From NCBI RefSeq assembly GCF_016859285.1, contig NC_053420.1:11547501-11611500 (forward strand): a stretch of 64,000 nt of DNA. Reading direction: 5' to 3'. Numbering within the stretch: position 1 is the stretch's first letter; each line of letters begins with the position of its first letter. Made by a program: the position numbers and the translations under genes. The notes beneath the pieces are model-generated. The model had not been told where the DNA came from, searched no databases, and saw only the letters and a list, made by a program, of their open reading frames with translations. Shown here piece after piece: positions 50,933-62,878 of the stretch. The DNA is from Xiphias gladius. Its lineage: Eukaryota; Chordata; Actinopteri; Istiophoriformes; Xiphiidae.

Positions 50933-51769
50933 GAACAGTAACTTTGCTTACTGAACCTCTTCAGTTGCTCCATGCAAGGCCAGGGGGCTGGAAGAGGGGG
51001 GGGGGGCAATGTCATTGTTTTCCAAGTCACAATAATACTCCAGTCTTATGAAGTCCCATGTCAAGTCCCAAAGCAGACGATAGCCTTTAATGGCAAATTT
51101 TAAAGCAGAGTAACAGCCTGTATATTAAATTTACAGAAAGAGTGGATGCTAGATTGTTAATGGCTAATAGTTGTTTATAACTTTGAATCGATATTTAAAT
51201 TATTTCTGGATAACTTAAAAGGAAAATTGATCACATGGGCCTTGGTGTATTACTAAGGTCGGGGTTCAATGGCATCTTATCAAATCTGAATGTCGTTTTT
51301 AATCCCTTATTAAATGTATTAAACCCCAAGGTTTCAACATAAGTGAAAAAGGGTAAAAACAAAGAAAACCACACTTTGTAAACATTCATTTTTATATGTA
51401 GGCTTGGGGAGGATTTCAGGTCATTTCATGTCAAAAGGGTGAAGTTCAAGTAAAGTCAAAAGTCACTGATTGTAAAGTATTTTCTTTTCTTTTCTTTCCT
51501 TTGCTTTTTTTTTCTACTATCAAGTCAAATCAAAAGTAATTAAATTTGTAACAACTTACTTTTACTAATAAGATTTTACACAAAAAAACAAATGATCTTT
51601 TTATAAAAATCCAACAAATTGTTAAAGATCTAAAGAACTGTTTTCGCCTGTGACCTCTAACAAAAAGACCAGTGTCTAGTTTCAGGTGTCTGTTGTTTAT
51701 AATCATGATTTAATTTAGTTTCATTTAAATGACTGTTCACAGTCCAAAAAGGTAAAACTTTGAAGTTGT

Positions 51770-52005
51770 TAAAAGTAGCTCCATCCCCACCAGCTACAAC
51801 AGGAAAATGTGGCTCACACACTGATATATCTGTATCAAGAACGTGATTTATTATATCAGTCACAAGGGGTTGTTTTTCTGCGAAACGAGTACTTTTACTT
51901 TTATACTCTAAGTAAATTTAGCTGATGATACTTCAGTACTTTTATTTAAGTAAGATTTTAAATGAAGGAGTTATACTTGTAACAGAGTATTTTTACCTCC
52001 TGGCA
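51770..52005 (-). mobile_element. ACTTAAGTAAAAGTAC-family repeat, truncated
   Basis: Minus-oriented copy with AAGTAGCTCCATCCCCACC, GAGTACTTTTACTTTTATAC and TACTTTTATTTAAGTAAG. Confidence 0.55.
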
Positions 52006-52059
52006 TGTGTGTTTTTTCTTGAGCAAAGGATCTGAGCTCTTCTTCCACCACTGCTCTCA

Positions 52060-52345
52060 ATAGGTGTCAAACCCAACTGAACGTCTTTGGTGGATTTTGG
52101 ACCGACGTGTTAGGTGACGCTCTCCACCACCATCGTGAAAACACCAAATGCAGGGGATATCTTTGGGAAGAACGGCTCTCCATCCCTTCCAGTAGCGTTC
52201 AGGAGACTTGGAGTACCAAGTCAACAGTATGCCAAGCGGCACTGAAACTGTTATGGCAGCTCGTGGTGGACCAACACTTTACTAACAGTCCTTTAATTTG
52301 CGGACCCAAAACAGGGCAGGACTTAACTGAGCAGCCGACAACGAC
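52060..52345 (+). mobile_element. Tc1-like element remnant, second type
   Basis: Contains ACGCTCTCCACCACCATCGT, ATATCTTTGGGAAGAACGG and GCAGCTCGTGGTGGACCAAC, the order of a frequent fish repeat whose reading resembles a transposase C-terminus. The frame is broken. It differs from the remnants at 2125 and 5130. Confidence 0.45.
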
Positions 52346-53619
52346 CTTATTTGTCCGAAATGCTGATTCTTAGACTCTGGGTTGGGCCTCACAGGATTTT
52401 GGAAAGAATGGAATAAACCCACATTACTACTGCTTTCAAGCGACATGTGATAACAATCTAAACCATCTACATGACAACTGAGCAACTTTATTAGCTGAGG
52501 AAGGCTATTAGATCCGGTTGAAAGCTTTGAAAACAACAAACAAGAAAGAATTTGACCTTGCTTTCAGATTTTTTTTTTTTCTTTTCCCAAAACAAAAAAC
52601 AAAAACAAAAAAAATTGAAGACCTTACATATTTGAAATATTGTAGAAATATTTAAAAAAAATGTATCTAAGGTATGGAATAAAACTATTTATTTAGACCC
52701 TGTTATTATTTAGACAGTTATAGATCCTGATATAGTTAAAACTAGTTCAGAGTGCCATGCGATAATATTCGTCAGTCTGCTGGCATGTAGATTCTTTTAC
52801 TCAGCTGGATGCAGGCAACGGCATAAAGATGTATTTAGATTTTGGAAAAAATCAAGTTTTCATTAAAGCGGACAGGAGGGTAAATTCTATAAAATACAGT
52901 TACCTTTTATAAATCACTTTATTCAGATGACAAACCGAAATGTTAATACATATTATTACCATCACCTTTACTACTGCTTATCTGTTCATTCTTGTTAGTT
53001 CCTCTTGATTATGGGGACCAAATACTGGTTTACAGGTGCAACAGCTTTTTTACCAGTAAGCGTATTGGACGTCCACCCTTGGATTTCCATTTGATTTTAT
53101 TCGTCATTCATATGGTTTAAAAACCTCTCGTGTAGTGTATAATTGTTGTATAATTGTATTGTATCAAAGGTTGTATAATGATTTTAGATTTTGTAGTATC
53201 TATTGTTAAAAGTTCAATAAAAATAAAAAGACCTTTGATATTACGTATTGTTCACTGTGTTACCTTGAAATAGACTAAGCTCTTTCAGTGCCACAAACCT
53301 TTGGCTTTCTGTGTAATTTAGTCTATTTACACTGTGGACTGCAATATTTGGGTTTAATTGAGTTTCCATGAATTCAGAGACTGTTACAAAATACTTACAT
53401 CATCATTTTAATTGATATATACGTTTTAAGAAACATTTAGAATAAAATCCAGATGTCCCGTCAGTTTAACTCACCTAATGTTGATCCGAAGAGTGCTTTT
53501 TTTTTTTCTTAAACTTGTAATGGCTCTCTAGCTCTTCCTCCTTTAGCTCTAACAGGCAAGCATGCAAACTGTGCACATCACAAATCATACACCCACAGAT
53601 ACACGTAATGTATGGATGG

Positions 53620-53620
<1 letters not shown>

Positions 53621-53654
<34 letters not shown>
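53621..53654. repeat. (CA)n microsatellite
   Basis: Seventeen CA units, intergenic. Confidence 0.95.
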
Positions 53655-53657
<3 letters not shown>

Positions 53658-54225
53658 ATACACACAAACACTCCCTCCACAAATATATCAAAAGACGAGG
53701 GAAAGAAGCTCAGGTCAGAACACATAAAGGTCATCAATGACAACTAGATGCTAATGTGGCTCTCTAATGAACCCCAACAGACAGCTGGAGAAGTTAAAGA
53801 AGAAATGAATTAAATCCTAGAAGTAACTTAAATGTAATAACAAAAATCTCTCAGAACAACAAGCTGCATCTACTCTACCTCTCTTTTGTTTCTACTACAC
53901 AAAGTCTGTATGCTCAGATGGAATCCCATCTTTTTTTCCTAAAATTCACGGTATCTGGTAAACTCCTAAACAGTTTCACTGATTTACCTGTGAACACTGG
54001 ACCTTTGTGCAATGGCGTGCAAACTATCAAAGAGGTCCGTGGTGAAAAATACACTTATTAACCACAGCAACATATGACAAGCATTTGACTACATGTGACA
54101 TTCCTGTCTGTGTGAGTAATAGAGAGTTTTCAGTGTCCTTTTTCCTTCATCATCATAGATGTATTACTGAATGGGCCTGTGCGTCTGTTCGAAGAGAGTT
54201 GACATTTCTTGTTAGAAAGTCAATC

Positions 54226-54565
54226 AAGCAACTGCGAAGAGACAGAAAACGACCACAAAGAGACTTAAAATGACACAAAACGACCATAAAGAGACACAAA
54301 ATGACTACAAAGAGACAAATCAAGCAACCACAGAGCTGTAAAACTACCACAAAGAGATGCAAACCTACAACAAAGAGGCACAAAATGACTATAACGAAAC
54401 ACCAAACAATATAAAACGTACACAAAGAGACGTGTAACTACTACAAAGGGACACAGAATGTCTACAGAGAGCAAAAAAAAATGACCACAAAAATACACAA
54501 AAATGCTACAAGGAGACACAGAGCAACATCAAAGCCCTGTTTGTGGTTGTTTTGTGTCTCTTTCA
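54226..54565 (+). repeat. Second GACCACAAAGAGACACAAAA minisatellite with inverted end
   Basis: Same unit type as 46060-46852. At about 54539 the orientation flips: TTTGTGGTTGTTTTGTGTCT is the reverse complement of the unit. Diverged, about 15 units. Confidence 0.8.
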
Positions 54566-56274
54566 GTCTGGGGGGTCGTTCTCCTATGTGAGGGCTGGGG
54601 GGCCTCGTATGTGTCTGTGCCCAGGGGTGTAGTTACTCAAGATCCGTACATAATCATCATAGTGTCCTTAGTATCGGATTAGTTTGTTAGGTACAGTAGT
54701 ACAGTGTCAGGTTTAACTAGTGGCCTTGTGAACTTTATATGACATTCAATAATTAAGTACATTATGCTGTACATACACGCAGACAGAGGGAGAGAATAAA
54801 GACCAAAAACTCATACAGACTATTCAATAATAAGGGACTTACAGTATTTATCCTGTTGCTGTATGTCCACCCAAAAACATTTTCGTTACAAACAAAACAC
54901 ATTTGCTTTCCTTTTTCTATTTGGTTGTCTCAGATAAACTACTAGGGAACATTGGGCAACACTGTCACGGTGACAAACACATTCAAATATAAGGGCAAAT
55001 GATGTGTGATCAACCTAAACAACCTAACCTGTAGGATTAACCCTGAGCCGATGCAGGAACATGCAAACCCAGGAAATTTGACGGTTTGAGGGAACACTGT
55101 AAATCACTCAATTTGTCGCACACGTCCTGTGTCGAATAACCACACTTTAACAGCAGCGCCCGCCACTAATTCTGACGTAAGTACAGTTTGTAAGGATATA
55201 TGAACAAAAATGCAGTTGAGTTGTTTTGAAGACAGGTTTTTAGGAGGTGTCTCACCATGCACTGGAGGTTCAATTATATTGCTATTTCTAATACTTGTTA
55301 TTCAGTTATATCATGTTATGCCTTTGTTAGTCCTCTAGATGGTAGCATCCCTCATACATAATCTGCGAACAACTGTCCATTTCAAGGCATTCTTATTACA
55401 CCCACACTGACTTGATGGCTAAAATAGGATTATTTTGTAACGTTTGGGTTCTTTAGGGAGGGATAATGGGGCATGTATAATACGCCACGTTATCAAAATC
55501 CGGCTGCGAAAAGGTAGAAAATTGCCATATTACAAATTTTTGAACAATTTCATTCTGAAGTTTCTTTTTAAATGTCTCTGCAATTTTATCATTTAGAACT
55601 GTGTTTCCTGTCAGACGTGGGAACAACATGCTTGAAATGTATGTGTGTTAGTGTGTAAACCGGTGTATGTGTGCAGTTAATGAAATTGGTGTTATGTGAT
55701 ACTGACCAGAGAATCACTCTGCCTTCATTCATCTTCACTACACGTCTATCCTGTTTTTTGCTCAGTCGAACAGCTGGCAGATGTGTTCTAGCCGCAGAGT
55801 CGCTATGACATATTTTTATTGTGTATCATTGCATCAGCTGTTTCCCTCTGCAACAGTTGATAATTCATTCATTTTATTGGGATAAATCCTTTCGTGCTGT
55901 TTGCATTTAGTTTTCCGTAATCATCATAGGAATTACAATATGAGCTTTCAGCAGACTTTTTCAACTTTAAACTATGGTTTTGCAAAGCAAAAATATTTAT
56001 TACGTTGTATTCTTACAGAATATATAATTTATAGATACAATGACACATATAGAATTATAACAAAACACAGGACAGAAGACAGCATACAGTACTGTACAAT
56101 ATAGTGGACCTACCAAACTTAATTAAACTCACGTATACCCCTCTAGAATATAAAAACAAGGCAAACTCCTTCATTTAAACATTCATTTATAGTTATTATT
56201 ATTCTACATAATATAGCATATAATAATGTAGCGTATTATGGACCCTTCATAGACCAACAGCTGGGTTGACTCCC

Positions 56275-56285
56275 TGATGACATCA
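56275..56285. promoter_or_regulatory. bZIP-like palindrome upstream of tubb1
   Basis: TGATGACATCA is an 11-bp palindrome around a central base, 10 bp before the TATA box. It resembles CRE/ATF and, less well, MARE/NF-E2 sites. Mammalian TUBB1 is an NF-E2 target in megakaryocytes; the link here is inference. Confidence 0.35.
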
Positions 56286-56295
56286 TTTCTGGTGC

Positions 56296-56304
56296 TATAT
56301 AAAA
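56296..56304 (+). promoter_or_regulatory. tubb1: TATA box of tubb1
   Basis: TATATAAAA, 67 bp before the ATG, predicting a transcription start near 56325-56330 and a 5' UTR of about 40-45 bases. Confidence 0.7.
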
Positions 56305-56370
56305 GACCGGTTATAGGGCCGTATACTATCAGAGACCCCCAGCTGCTCTCTGTACTGTAGACCGACCATC

Positions 56371-56427
56371 ATGCGTGAAATTGTACACCTGCAAATTGGA
56401 CAATGTGGCAACCAGATCGGCTCAAAG
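56371..56427 (+). CDS. tubb1: tubb1 coding exon 1
   Basis: Residues 1-19, [19 protein letters not shown]. Donor GTAATA. A longer open frame reads into the intron, but the gene structure and conservation end here. Confidence 0.95.
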
Positions 56428-59400
56428 GTAATAGATCAAAATTCCCTTTCTACTCTTAAAGGTATATTATGCATTGGGCCTGACTTTGTTAAAAATGTTG
56501 GGACTCTGATATGTTCTGTCTGTGTCCACATCAAAACTCACAATGTTATTTTGAGGAGAATGTTAACGACACATCCATTGGAATAGAAACTAGTAGAAGC
56601 GTATCTTCAATATCACTAAAGTCATTGCTGAAAAGAAAATGAACTTTGTTTTGTCACACTGACTGAGATAAAATGAGGAAATGTTTTAACTTAAATATTT
56701 ATTTTAAGTGATACCAATTTTATTTAAAATTTTTTTTGAATATCTTCTCATTTTTCTTTCAATTATGATGCATATTTTGACATGTACTGGTCCTTTGCAT
56801 GTTACCAAAAACATTTGTGAGTGACACTGGGTGTTCCCTGTCAAGCATCTAGGGAAAAGATAAGGACCAAAACCAGACTGGCATGGGTGGGACATTTTTT
56901 TATCATGGCTACCACAAAATAAGAGAGAGGAACTACAAGATAGTGCAGCTAAAGCTAAAGTAACACATATTCTAATGAGATTGTGGTAGTCTGAGAATTA
57001 TGCAATGACATCAAATATCATTCCTTTAAAGTTTAATATAATTTCATCATGTACATCAGGGTTTTTAATCTGGTTCAGTGTTAGATTAAGAACAGCCACA
57101 TTGCTAATTTTGTGTTACAACTCAGAGACTGATAAACTGGAATGCATTTTAACATCTACCCAGCCAGAAAAGAGCCAGTGTATGAGTAACTTTGCCAATC
57201 AAACATCAAACAGAAAGGTACATTTAGATGATACTTCCACACAGTTCAATTAAAAATCTCAACTGATGAGTGGATTAAAAAGTAAAATGCGAAAGGTGTG
57301 AAACAGCGGAAGGTCCATGTCAGATCTAAACTTGGTCTGCGTATTAATGTTCTTGTTTCAAACACCGGACAAGGTGGCGGAATATTTCATCTCTTTAAAT
57401 GTCTAAACTTTAAAAGGTCTTAATACAACTAACATTTCTGTAGCACATTTCAGAAAACGCAGTAAATTGCATTATTATCAGTGATAATGCTCTTCTGTGA
57501 CTTCGCCTTTCTAGTTTTGGGAAGTGATCAGTGAAGAACATGGGATCGATGCAACAGGCATCTATGAGGGAGACAGCAAGCTCCAACTGGAGAGGATCAA
57601 CGTCTACTTCAATGAGGCACATGGTAAAAGAGGACATGTCGACCGCAACATGCTCAATTTACAGCAAATAATTTCTTCCTAATTAGTGTTGTTTCATGAG
57701 CTGGTCACAAATTACCCGTCTTTCAGGTATTATTTTGTATTTTCTTGAGCTTGAACAGCGAGGGACATATTTAGGTCTCCTTTCTGGCTATATTGGTAAT
57801 AATCTCCGTTGTTTCTCCAGGTGGAAAATATGTTCCCAGAGCCCTGCTTGTCGACCTGGAGCCCGGCACCATGGACAGTATAAGAGGAAGCCGCATTGGG
57901 CCCCTTTTTCGGCCAGACAATTTCATCCATGGTGAGACAAATAACAAAATAGTCATACTAGAGGGGATTCCTCCTGAGATTCTCTTGCCTTTACGTCGTT
58001 AAATTAAGACGATTTTAAGTCCTTTTTGGCAAAGGAAAAATACAACTACAATTACAATTACACTCATGGTACTGTCATATTTAGTGCTCTGGATACAAAA
58101 GTATAGCAAATCCTGCCTTTGCGTTGTAACATCTCATTGTTGGGTGAAAATTTAATAGTTATAAAAGTAGGAAAACAGTTTTGTTTCAGTTTAATGGCAC
58201 CGCATTTTCACTTAATCCAACGGGATTGAAAATGTCCCATAAATCTGAGAGGAGGAAGAGTAATTTTAACATGTAGAAGAACAAACAGTTTCAAAATGTT
58301 AACCAAAGTGGAAAAAATATTTATTGGCAATACAGACTTGAAAGTCTTAATGCAATGCAATGTTCCATCTAGCTATAAAGAAGTGGCACAACTTTTGTGT
58401 TTTACATTTCTTTTATATTTTATGTATGTCCTTATTGCAATAGATACTGTATGTTTCCCTCAACTAAGTCTATTGACAAGTGACAGGATTAGATAAACCT
58501 ATACACCTTTATTTTGGTGTAACAGGGAACTCGGGAGCTGGGAATAACTGGGCGAAGGGCCACTACACAGAGGGAGCAGAGCTGGTCGACCAGGTGGTTG
58601 ACAGAGTGAGGACCGAGAGTGAAAGCTGTGATTGCCTGCAGGGCTTCCAGCTGGTTCACTCACTGGGGGGTGGTACTGGCTCCGGCATGGGAACCCTCAT
58701 TATCAACAAGATCCGAGAGGAGTACCCCGACCGTATAATGAATAGCTTCAGTGTCATGCCTTCTCCTAAAGTCTCTGATACAGTGGTGGAGCCTTACAAT
58801 GCCACCCTGTCTATCCACCAACTGCTGGAGAACACAGACGAGACCTTCTGCATTGACAACGAGGCCCTCTACGACATCTGTTTCCGTACGCTGAAACTAA
58901 CCACACCGACTTACGGGGACCTCAACCACTTGGTCTCCATGACAATGAGCGGGGTCACGACCTCCCTGAGATTCCCCGGACAGCTCAATGCAGACCTGAG
59001 GAAGCTGGCTGTCAACATGGTGCCTTTCCCTCGCCTCCACTTCTTCATGCCAGGCTTTGCCCCCCTGACGGCCCGTGGCAGCCAACAGTATAGAGCCCTC
59101 ACGGTGCCTGAGCTCACCCAGCAAATGTTTGATGCCCGCAACATGATGACGGCGTGCGACCCAAGGCGAGGGCGCTACCTCACCGTTGCAGGCATATTCC
59201 GTGGCAAGATGTCCACCAAAGAGGTAGATGAACAAATGCTTGCGATCCAGCAGAAAAACAGCAGCTACTTTGTGGACTGGATCCCCCATAATGTCAAGGT
59301 TGCCGTGTGTGACATCCCACCCCGAGGACTCAAAATGGCCTCAACCTTCATTGGCAATAACACAGCCATTCAGGAGATATTCCGCCGTGTGGGTGAGCAG

Positions 59401-59673
59401 TTCTCTTTGATGTTCAAACGGAAAGCCTTTCTTCACTGGTATACAGGGGAAGGTATGGATGAGATGGAGTTCACTGAGGCAGAGAGCAACCTCAATGACC
59501 TGGTGTCAGAATACCAGCAGTATCAAGATGCCACTGCTGATCTAGATGATCTAGAAGCAGAGGATGAAGAGGAGGAGGGACCCTCGTCACCAGTGATGCC
59601 AAAGGTTCAATCTCGCGTGGAAGTTAAACTGGAAACAGTGAAGGAAACAATCAAAGAAACTGTAGATGAGTAG
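56371..59673 (+). CDS. tubb1: Tubulin beta-1 chain-like (4 coding exons)
   Basis: Beta tubulin pairs with alpha tubulin to build microtubules and binds exchangeable GTP. Exons 56371-56427, 57515-57623, 57821-57931 and 58526-59673 join to 474 residues; the sizes 57, 109 and 111 are those of vertebrate beta-tubulin genes. MREI at the N-terminus is the signal for tubulin mRNA autoregulation. The GTP signature GGGTGSG lies near residues 140-146, the T7-loop region [13 protein letters not shown] near 247, and CDIPPRG near 354. Placement as beta-1, the thrombocyte/megakaryocyte isotype, rests on divergent positions ([21 protein letters not shown]) and on its position next to prelid3b and gnas. The C-terminus is about 30 residues longer than in most beta tubulins. 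Another divergent beta isotype cannot be excluded. Confidence 0.93.
57515..57623 (+). CDS. tubb1: tubb1 coding exon 2
   Basis: 109 bases, residues 20-55 plus one base, [20 protein letters not shown] and onward. Acceptor TTTCTAG, donor GTAAAA. Confidence 0.95.
57821..57931 (+). CDS. tubb1: tubb1 coding exon 3
   Basis: 111 bases, residues 56-92 plus one base, containing [19 protein letters not shown] and RPDNFIH. Acceptor TCTCCAG, donor GTGAGA. Confidence 0.95.
58526..59673 (+). CDS. tubb1: tubb1 coding exon 4 with stop
   Basis: 1,148 bases, residues 93-474 and TAG. Acceptor GTAACAG at 58519-58525; the open frame before it (from 58480) is intron. Carries most of the tubulin fold, then a tail of about 44 residues with an acidic start (EAEDEEEEG), a PSSPVMPK linker and a Lys/Glu-alternating end, [13 protein letters not shown]. 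Confidence 0.96.
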
Positions 59674-60130
59674 AAGACATTGGGCATGCAATGTGGTTAG
59701 TAGGTATGACACCTTGTTGCAAGATGTGTTAAAAGGTATGTTGGGTTGTTTGTAAAAAAAAAAAAAAGGAACTCTTATTTTGTAGTTTAATTGATGCCTG
59801 TGGTTGATTTAGATAAAAAACGTGCTGTGACATATTTACACAATAGTGCTTATCATCTTTTATGTAATGTTCAAATGATTTGTATGTTTTACAGATATTT
59901 ATTTCTTTAAAAGTAATTATTTGACACTCATGGAAATTTTTGCATGTATATATATATATATATATGAAACATTTTATCTTATGCCAGCTCTATATAATCC
60001 ACAGCCATAAAAATGAAATTGTGACGTTAACACTGTTTGTCCATTTTTTTCTTCATTTTTCTACAGTGAATGACATATTGAGTGTTTTGTATCTAAGATG
60101 ATGATGGTAATTAAAAACAGTAAAATCAAA
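59674..60130 (+). other. tubb1: Probable 3' UTR of tubb1
   Basis: AT-rich sequence after the stop, with a short (TA)n at 59945-59965 and ATTAAA at 60110-60115 as the best polyadenylation signal seen. The end is inferred. Confidence 0.5.
60110..60115 (+). terminator. tubb1: Candidate tubb1 polyadenylation signal
   Basis: ATTAAA, the common variant signal, 437 bases after the stop codon. Tentative. Confidence 0.35.
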
Positions 60131-60911
60131 GAATGACGATTTTTGAGGAGCGATGGTTCATTCATTACAACACTAAAAAACAACCAAACTATGTACCCTT
60201 TTCATTCAGTTTCATCATTTGAAGTTAAACTGAACCTAACTAAACTGTCCAGTGATGGACAGTGCTCTGACAGCTCAGTGACAGCGATACCATTCTTGGC
60301 TATAACACAGTTTCCTCCCACCGTTACAAGTCTGGCACACAGAGATTAGACATAGCTTGGCCAGAGTGTCTGTGCTCTGAGATAAGGAAATGTGACGTGG
60401 AAATGTCCCTGCAATACTGCAACGAAGTCACCCAGTCTCATATATTTACTGGGGTAAAGCAGATAACACTGCATGTAACCCACATGTGAATGTAGGTTAT
60501 GGTGATTAAGGCAGTATCGCACCACAGAGAGCCTCTGCTTAAGGTTGCAAGGTGGCAATGGGGTCAAGAACGAAAAAAAAAAAAAAAAACCCTCAGTGTT
60601 ACCCCTGAGAAGGTGTGGTTAATATCTAACTAAATGTAACCAAAGAAGAAGCCATCACTTTTGCTGATTCGACTTAGAGCATTCAGGAAAGTGCAGTAAT
60701 ATATAAACTCCAAAAACTTGCATGGTAGCAAATTGTATTTCACTTGATCCAAAAAGACTTCATTAGTCATGTTTTATATTAAGTTTAATGAATAACCATA
60801 AATTATTATGAAGGAGCTGTCATGCTTAGCTGGAGAAAAATTGGTAGTGCCTGTTTAACAGCAATGCTAGAGATAAGCAAACCCGCACTCACTCAGCAGT
60901 AATCCTTCACA

Positions 60912-61218
60912 AGACCAGCAGTTCCAAACCATTTTGTTACCCCTTAAAATTAAATAATGTCTTCTTGCAACCCCTCGTCACATGTCTACTGTTTGTGAGC
61001 ATTTCAACCAAAGAGTGTTTTTTTTTTCCTTATTTAATTTCAATAATTTTTAGAGTCCTGGAGAAGTAAAATTATTCAATTATTAACAAGAAAAAAAGCT
61101 AAGATTATACATTTGGAAAAAATAATTTCTGTCTTTCCTATCATGTCTATCATCTCACAACCCCTCAGGCTTAGCTTGCAACCCTTGATCCTTAGCTTGG
61201 GAACCATTACACTAGACA
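60912..61218. mobile_element. GTGGTTCCCAACC-family interspersed element
   Basis: Begins CAGTTCCAAACCATTTTG and ends TAGCTTGGGAACCATTACA, worn inverted termini about 300 bp apart. Same family as 18594-18895. Confidence 0.6.
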
Positions 61219-61446
61219 GTGTCTTGAAAAATATTCAAGATTGGTTTCTCTAATTTATGTTATAAACTATAGTCTCTTCTGGCAAGTGTTAATAGCTTCA
61301 GTGATAAGAATAAATAGATGAATAAATATCAAATTAAATACTAAACCTAACTAGCCCATAGAGACATATTTAAACACAACAGTGACAGTGCTTTAGGGTT
61401 TTTTATTAAAATTTTACCAATGAGTTGATGCTGGTGGGTCAGTAAC

Positions 61447-62005
61447 AGTGGTGGAAGAAGCACTCTGATCTTTTTATTAAGTAAAAAGCACAGATACGAC
61501 AATGTAGAAATGCTCTGTTACAAGTGAAAGTTTTGCATGCAAAGTTTTACTGGAGTAAAAGCACAAAAATATTAGAATCAAATCATACCTCAGGTGCCAA
61601 AAGTCAAAGTACTCATTATGCAGAATGGTCCATTTCACAATAATATATTTTAAAGACCTGTATTATTGATGCAACAATGTGTACATCACTTTAATGTTGC
61701 AGTCCGTCCAGGTTGGGCTAATTTGAATGAAAGTGAATACTGCTGGGTAGTTTAATGTATAATGTATAATACATCTGAGATTATTTGTTGATTATATTTT
61801 GTATTAATAATAATAATAATAATACTATGGAACGTAGCTTGTAACTAAAGCTCTGTATAAATGTAGTGGAGTAAAAAGTACAAGAATTGCCTGTGAAATG
61901 CAGTGAAGAAGAAGTATAAAGTAGCGAAAAATGGAAATACTTGGATAAAGCACAAATACCTCAAAATAAGGTAAATGTATGTAGTTGGGTCCCAGCATTG
62001 GTCAG
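61447..62005 (+). mobile_element. ACTTAAGTAAAAGTAC-family repeat, near complete
   Basis: Starts CAGTGGTGGAAGAAGCACTC. Includes AAGTACTCATTATGCAGAAT, TTTAATGTTGCAGTCCGTCC and GTAGTGGAGTAAAAAGTACA. It is the best-preserved copy in the window. Confidence 0.65.
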
Positions 62006-62269
62006 TAACCCGCTTACTGTCACTCTTCCAAGGCTGCACAGGGCAACTTTCAACCTTCAGTGACCTGAATTGTGCAACATCGAAGGTTAAATGGACGATT
62101 ATGACGGTATGCCCTTAGCTTAGCTTGCATAGCTGAACAGAAAGTGCACTGCGTGCTGTGTGTTAAGTTGCAGAGATATAACCATATAATTCTCCGCCTT
62201 CAGTTACGTCTTCAGTTTTCTTTTTTTCTTTTTTAACTTTCAAGTATTTTTTATCCAGCGGTCTCCCGC

Positions 62270-62471
62270 GGCAGTGAACTCCCGCGGCATGTGGCGGACT
62301 ATGGGAAACGCGTCGCGCACTCATGTGACCACTCGCGTAGCAGTGGGAGGGGACTTGCGGTAGTCTTTGAATGTGGTTCACCGATTCCAGTCAGTGTGAC
62401 TGTGCCTCTACCCACCGGCTTGTCCGCGAGTCGACTCCGGCGTCGCCTGCCCCTGTCACCTCGGTGCGACC
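62270..62471 (+). promoter_or_regulatory. prelid3b: CpG-rich promoter and 5' UTR of prelid3b
   Basis: CpG-rich sequence just before the start, with TCATGTGACC (E-box type) at about 62322 and no TATA box, as expected of a housekeeping gene. Transcription start not placed. Confidence 0.5.
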
Positions 62472-62503
62472 ATGAAAATCTGGACATCGGAGCACATATT
62501 CAA
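62472..62503 (+). CDS. prelid3b: PRELI domain-containing 3B, first coding exon (partial gene)
   Basis: Reads MKIWTSEHIF plus two bases, then donor GTGAGT. This is the distinctive start of the PRELID3B (SLMO2) protein, a PRELI/MSF1-family protein that works with TRIAP1-type partners to move phospholipids in the mitochondrial intermembrane space. PRELID3A starts similarly, but TSEH and the position after tubb1 favour 3B. The ATG has a good context (ACC before it). The rest of the gene was not found before 64000, so intron 1 is at least 1.5 kb. Only ten residues support the call. Confidence 0.85.
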
Positions 62504-62864
62504 GTGAGTAGCCTGTTCGGCCCGGTCCAATTGACTTGCTGTGTTGAAGCTGGCGGTGGCTAGGCTGTCGGAGGTGCAGTTAAGTAACGCCGGCTGGTTT
62601 GGTATATAATCTGGTGAGCAGCATGCGCCATTTTTAAATAAATACCACATTGTAAAAAAGGTACGCAGAAACACCGATAGCGTACATATACTTAAAAAAA
62701 AAGACGTAAAAACGTGATAAAGGTGAACAGAAGACTGTCAGTGTCTGGTCGTAGGGAAAAAAAGCGTTAAAGTTGCATAACAAGGCAGCCCGGTCCAATC
62801 CCCAGCGCGCGACCTTTCCCCTACATTGTGCAGCGCTAGTTGCGTCACTGGGTAACGCCGACGC

Positions 62865-62878
62865 GTCTCCCTGGCAAC
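62865..62878. promoter_or_regulatory. RFX X-box motif
   Basis: GTCTCCCTGGCAAC; its reverse complement GTTGCCAGGGAGAC fits RYYNYY-(0-3)-RRNRAC. It lies in a second CpG-rich patch (about 62795-62930) at the start of prelid3b intron 1. Confidence 0.45.

Larger units (their letters stand above)
47485..56250. other. gnas-tubb1 intergenic region
   Basis: No gene was recognised. Contents are ACTTAAGTAAAAGTAC-family repeats, a CA repeat, a Tc1-like remnant and a second minisatellite. Stretches 48330-49650, 49750-50820 and 54570-56250 are AT-rich and show nothing recognisable. Orthologs of nelfcd and ctsz, found between GNAS and TUBB1 in human, were not seen. Confidence 0.6.
60131..62270. other. tubb1-prelid3b intergenic region
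   Basis: Repeats at 60912-61218 and 61447-62005 with AT-rich DNA between. The small ATP synthase epsilon gene that lies here in mammals was looked for on both strands by its expected N-terminus and not found. Confidence 0.5.

Noticed and set aside
58480..58525. Upstream ATG of the 397-residue tubulin frame
   Set aside because: The first part is intron; the AG acceptor at 58524-58525 and the in-frame join with exon 3 give the true structure.
60131..62270. atp5f1e gene
   Set aside because: Expected from mammalian gene order, but no ATG followed by the characteristic tryptophan-containing N-terminus was found on either strand.
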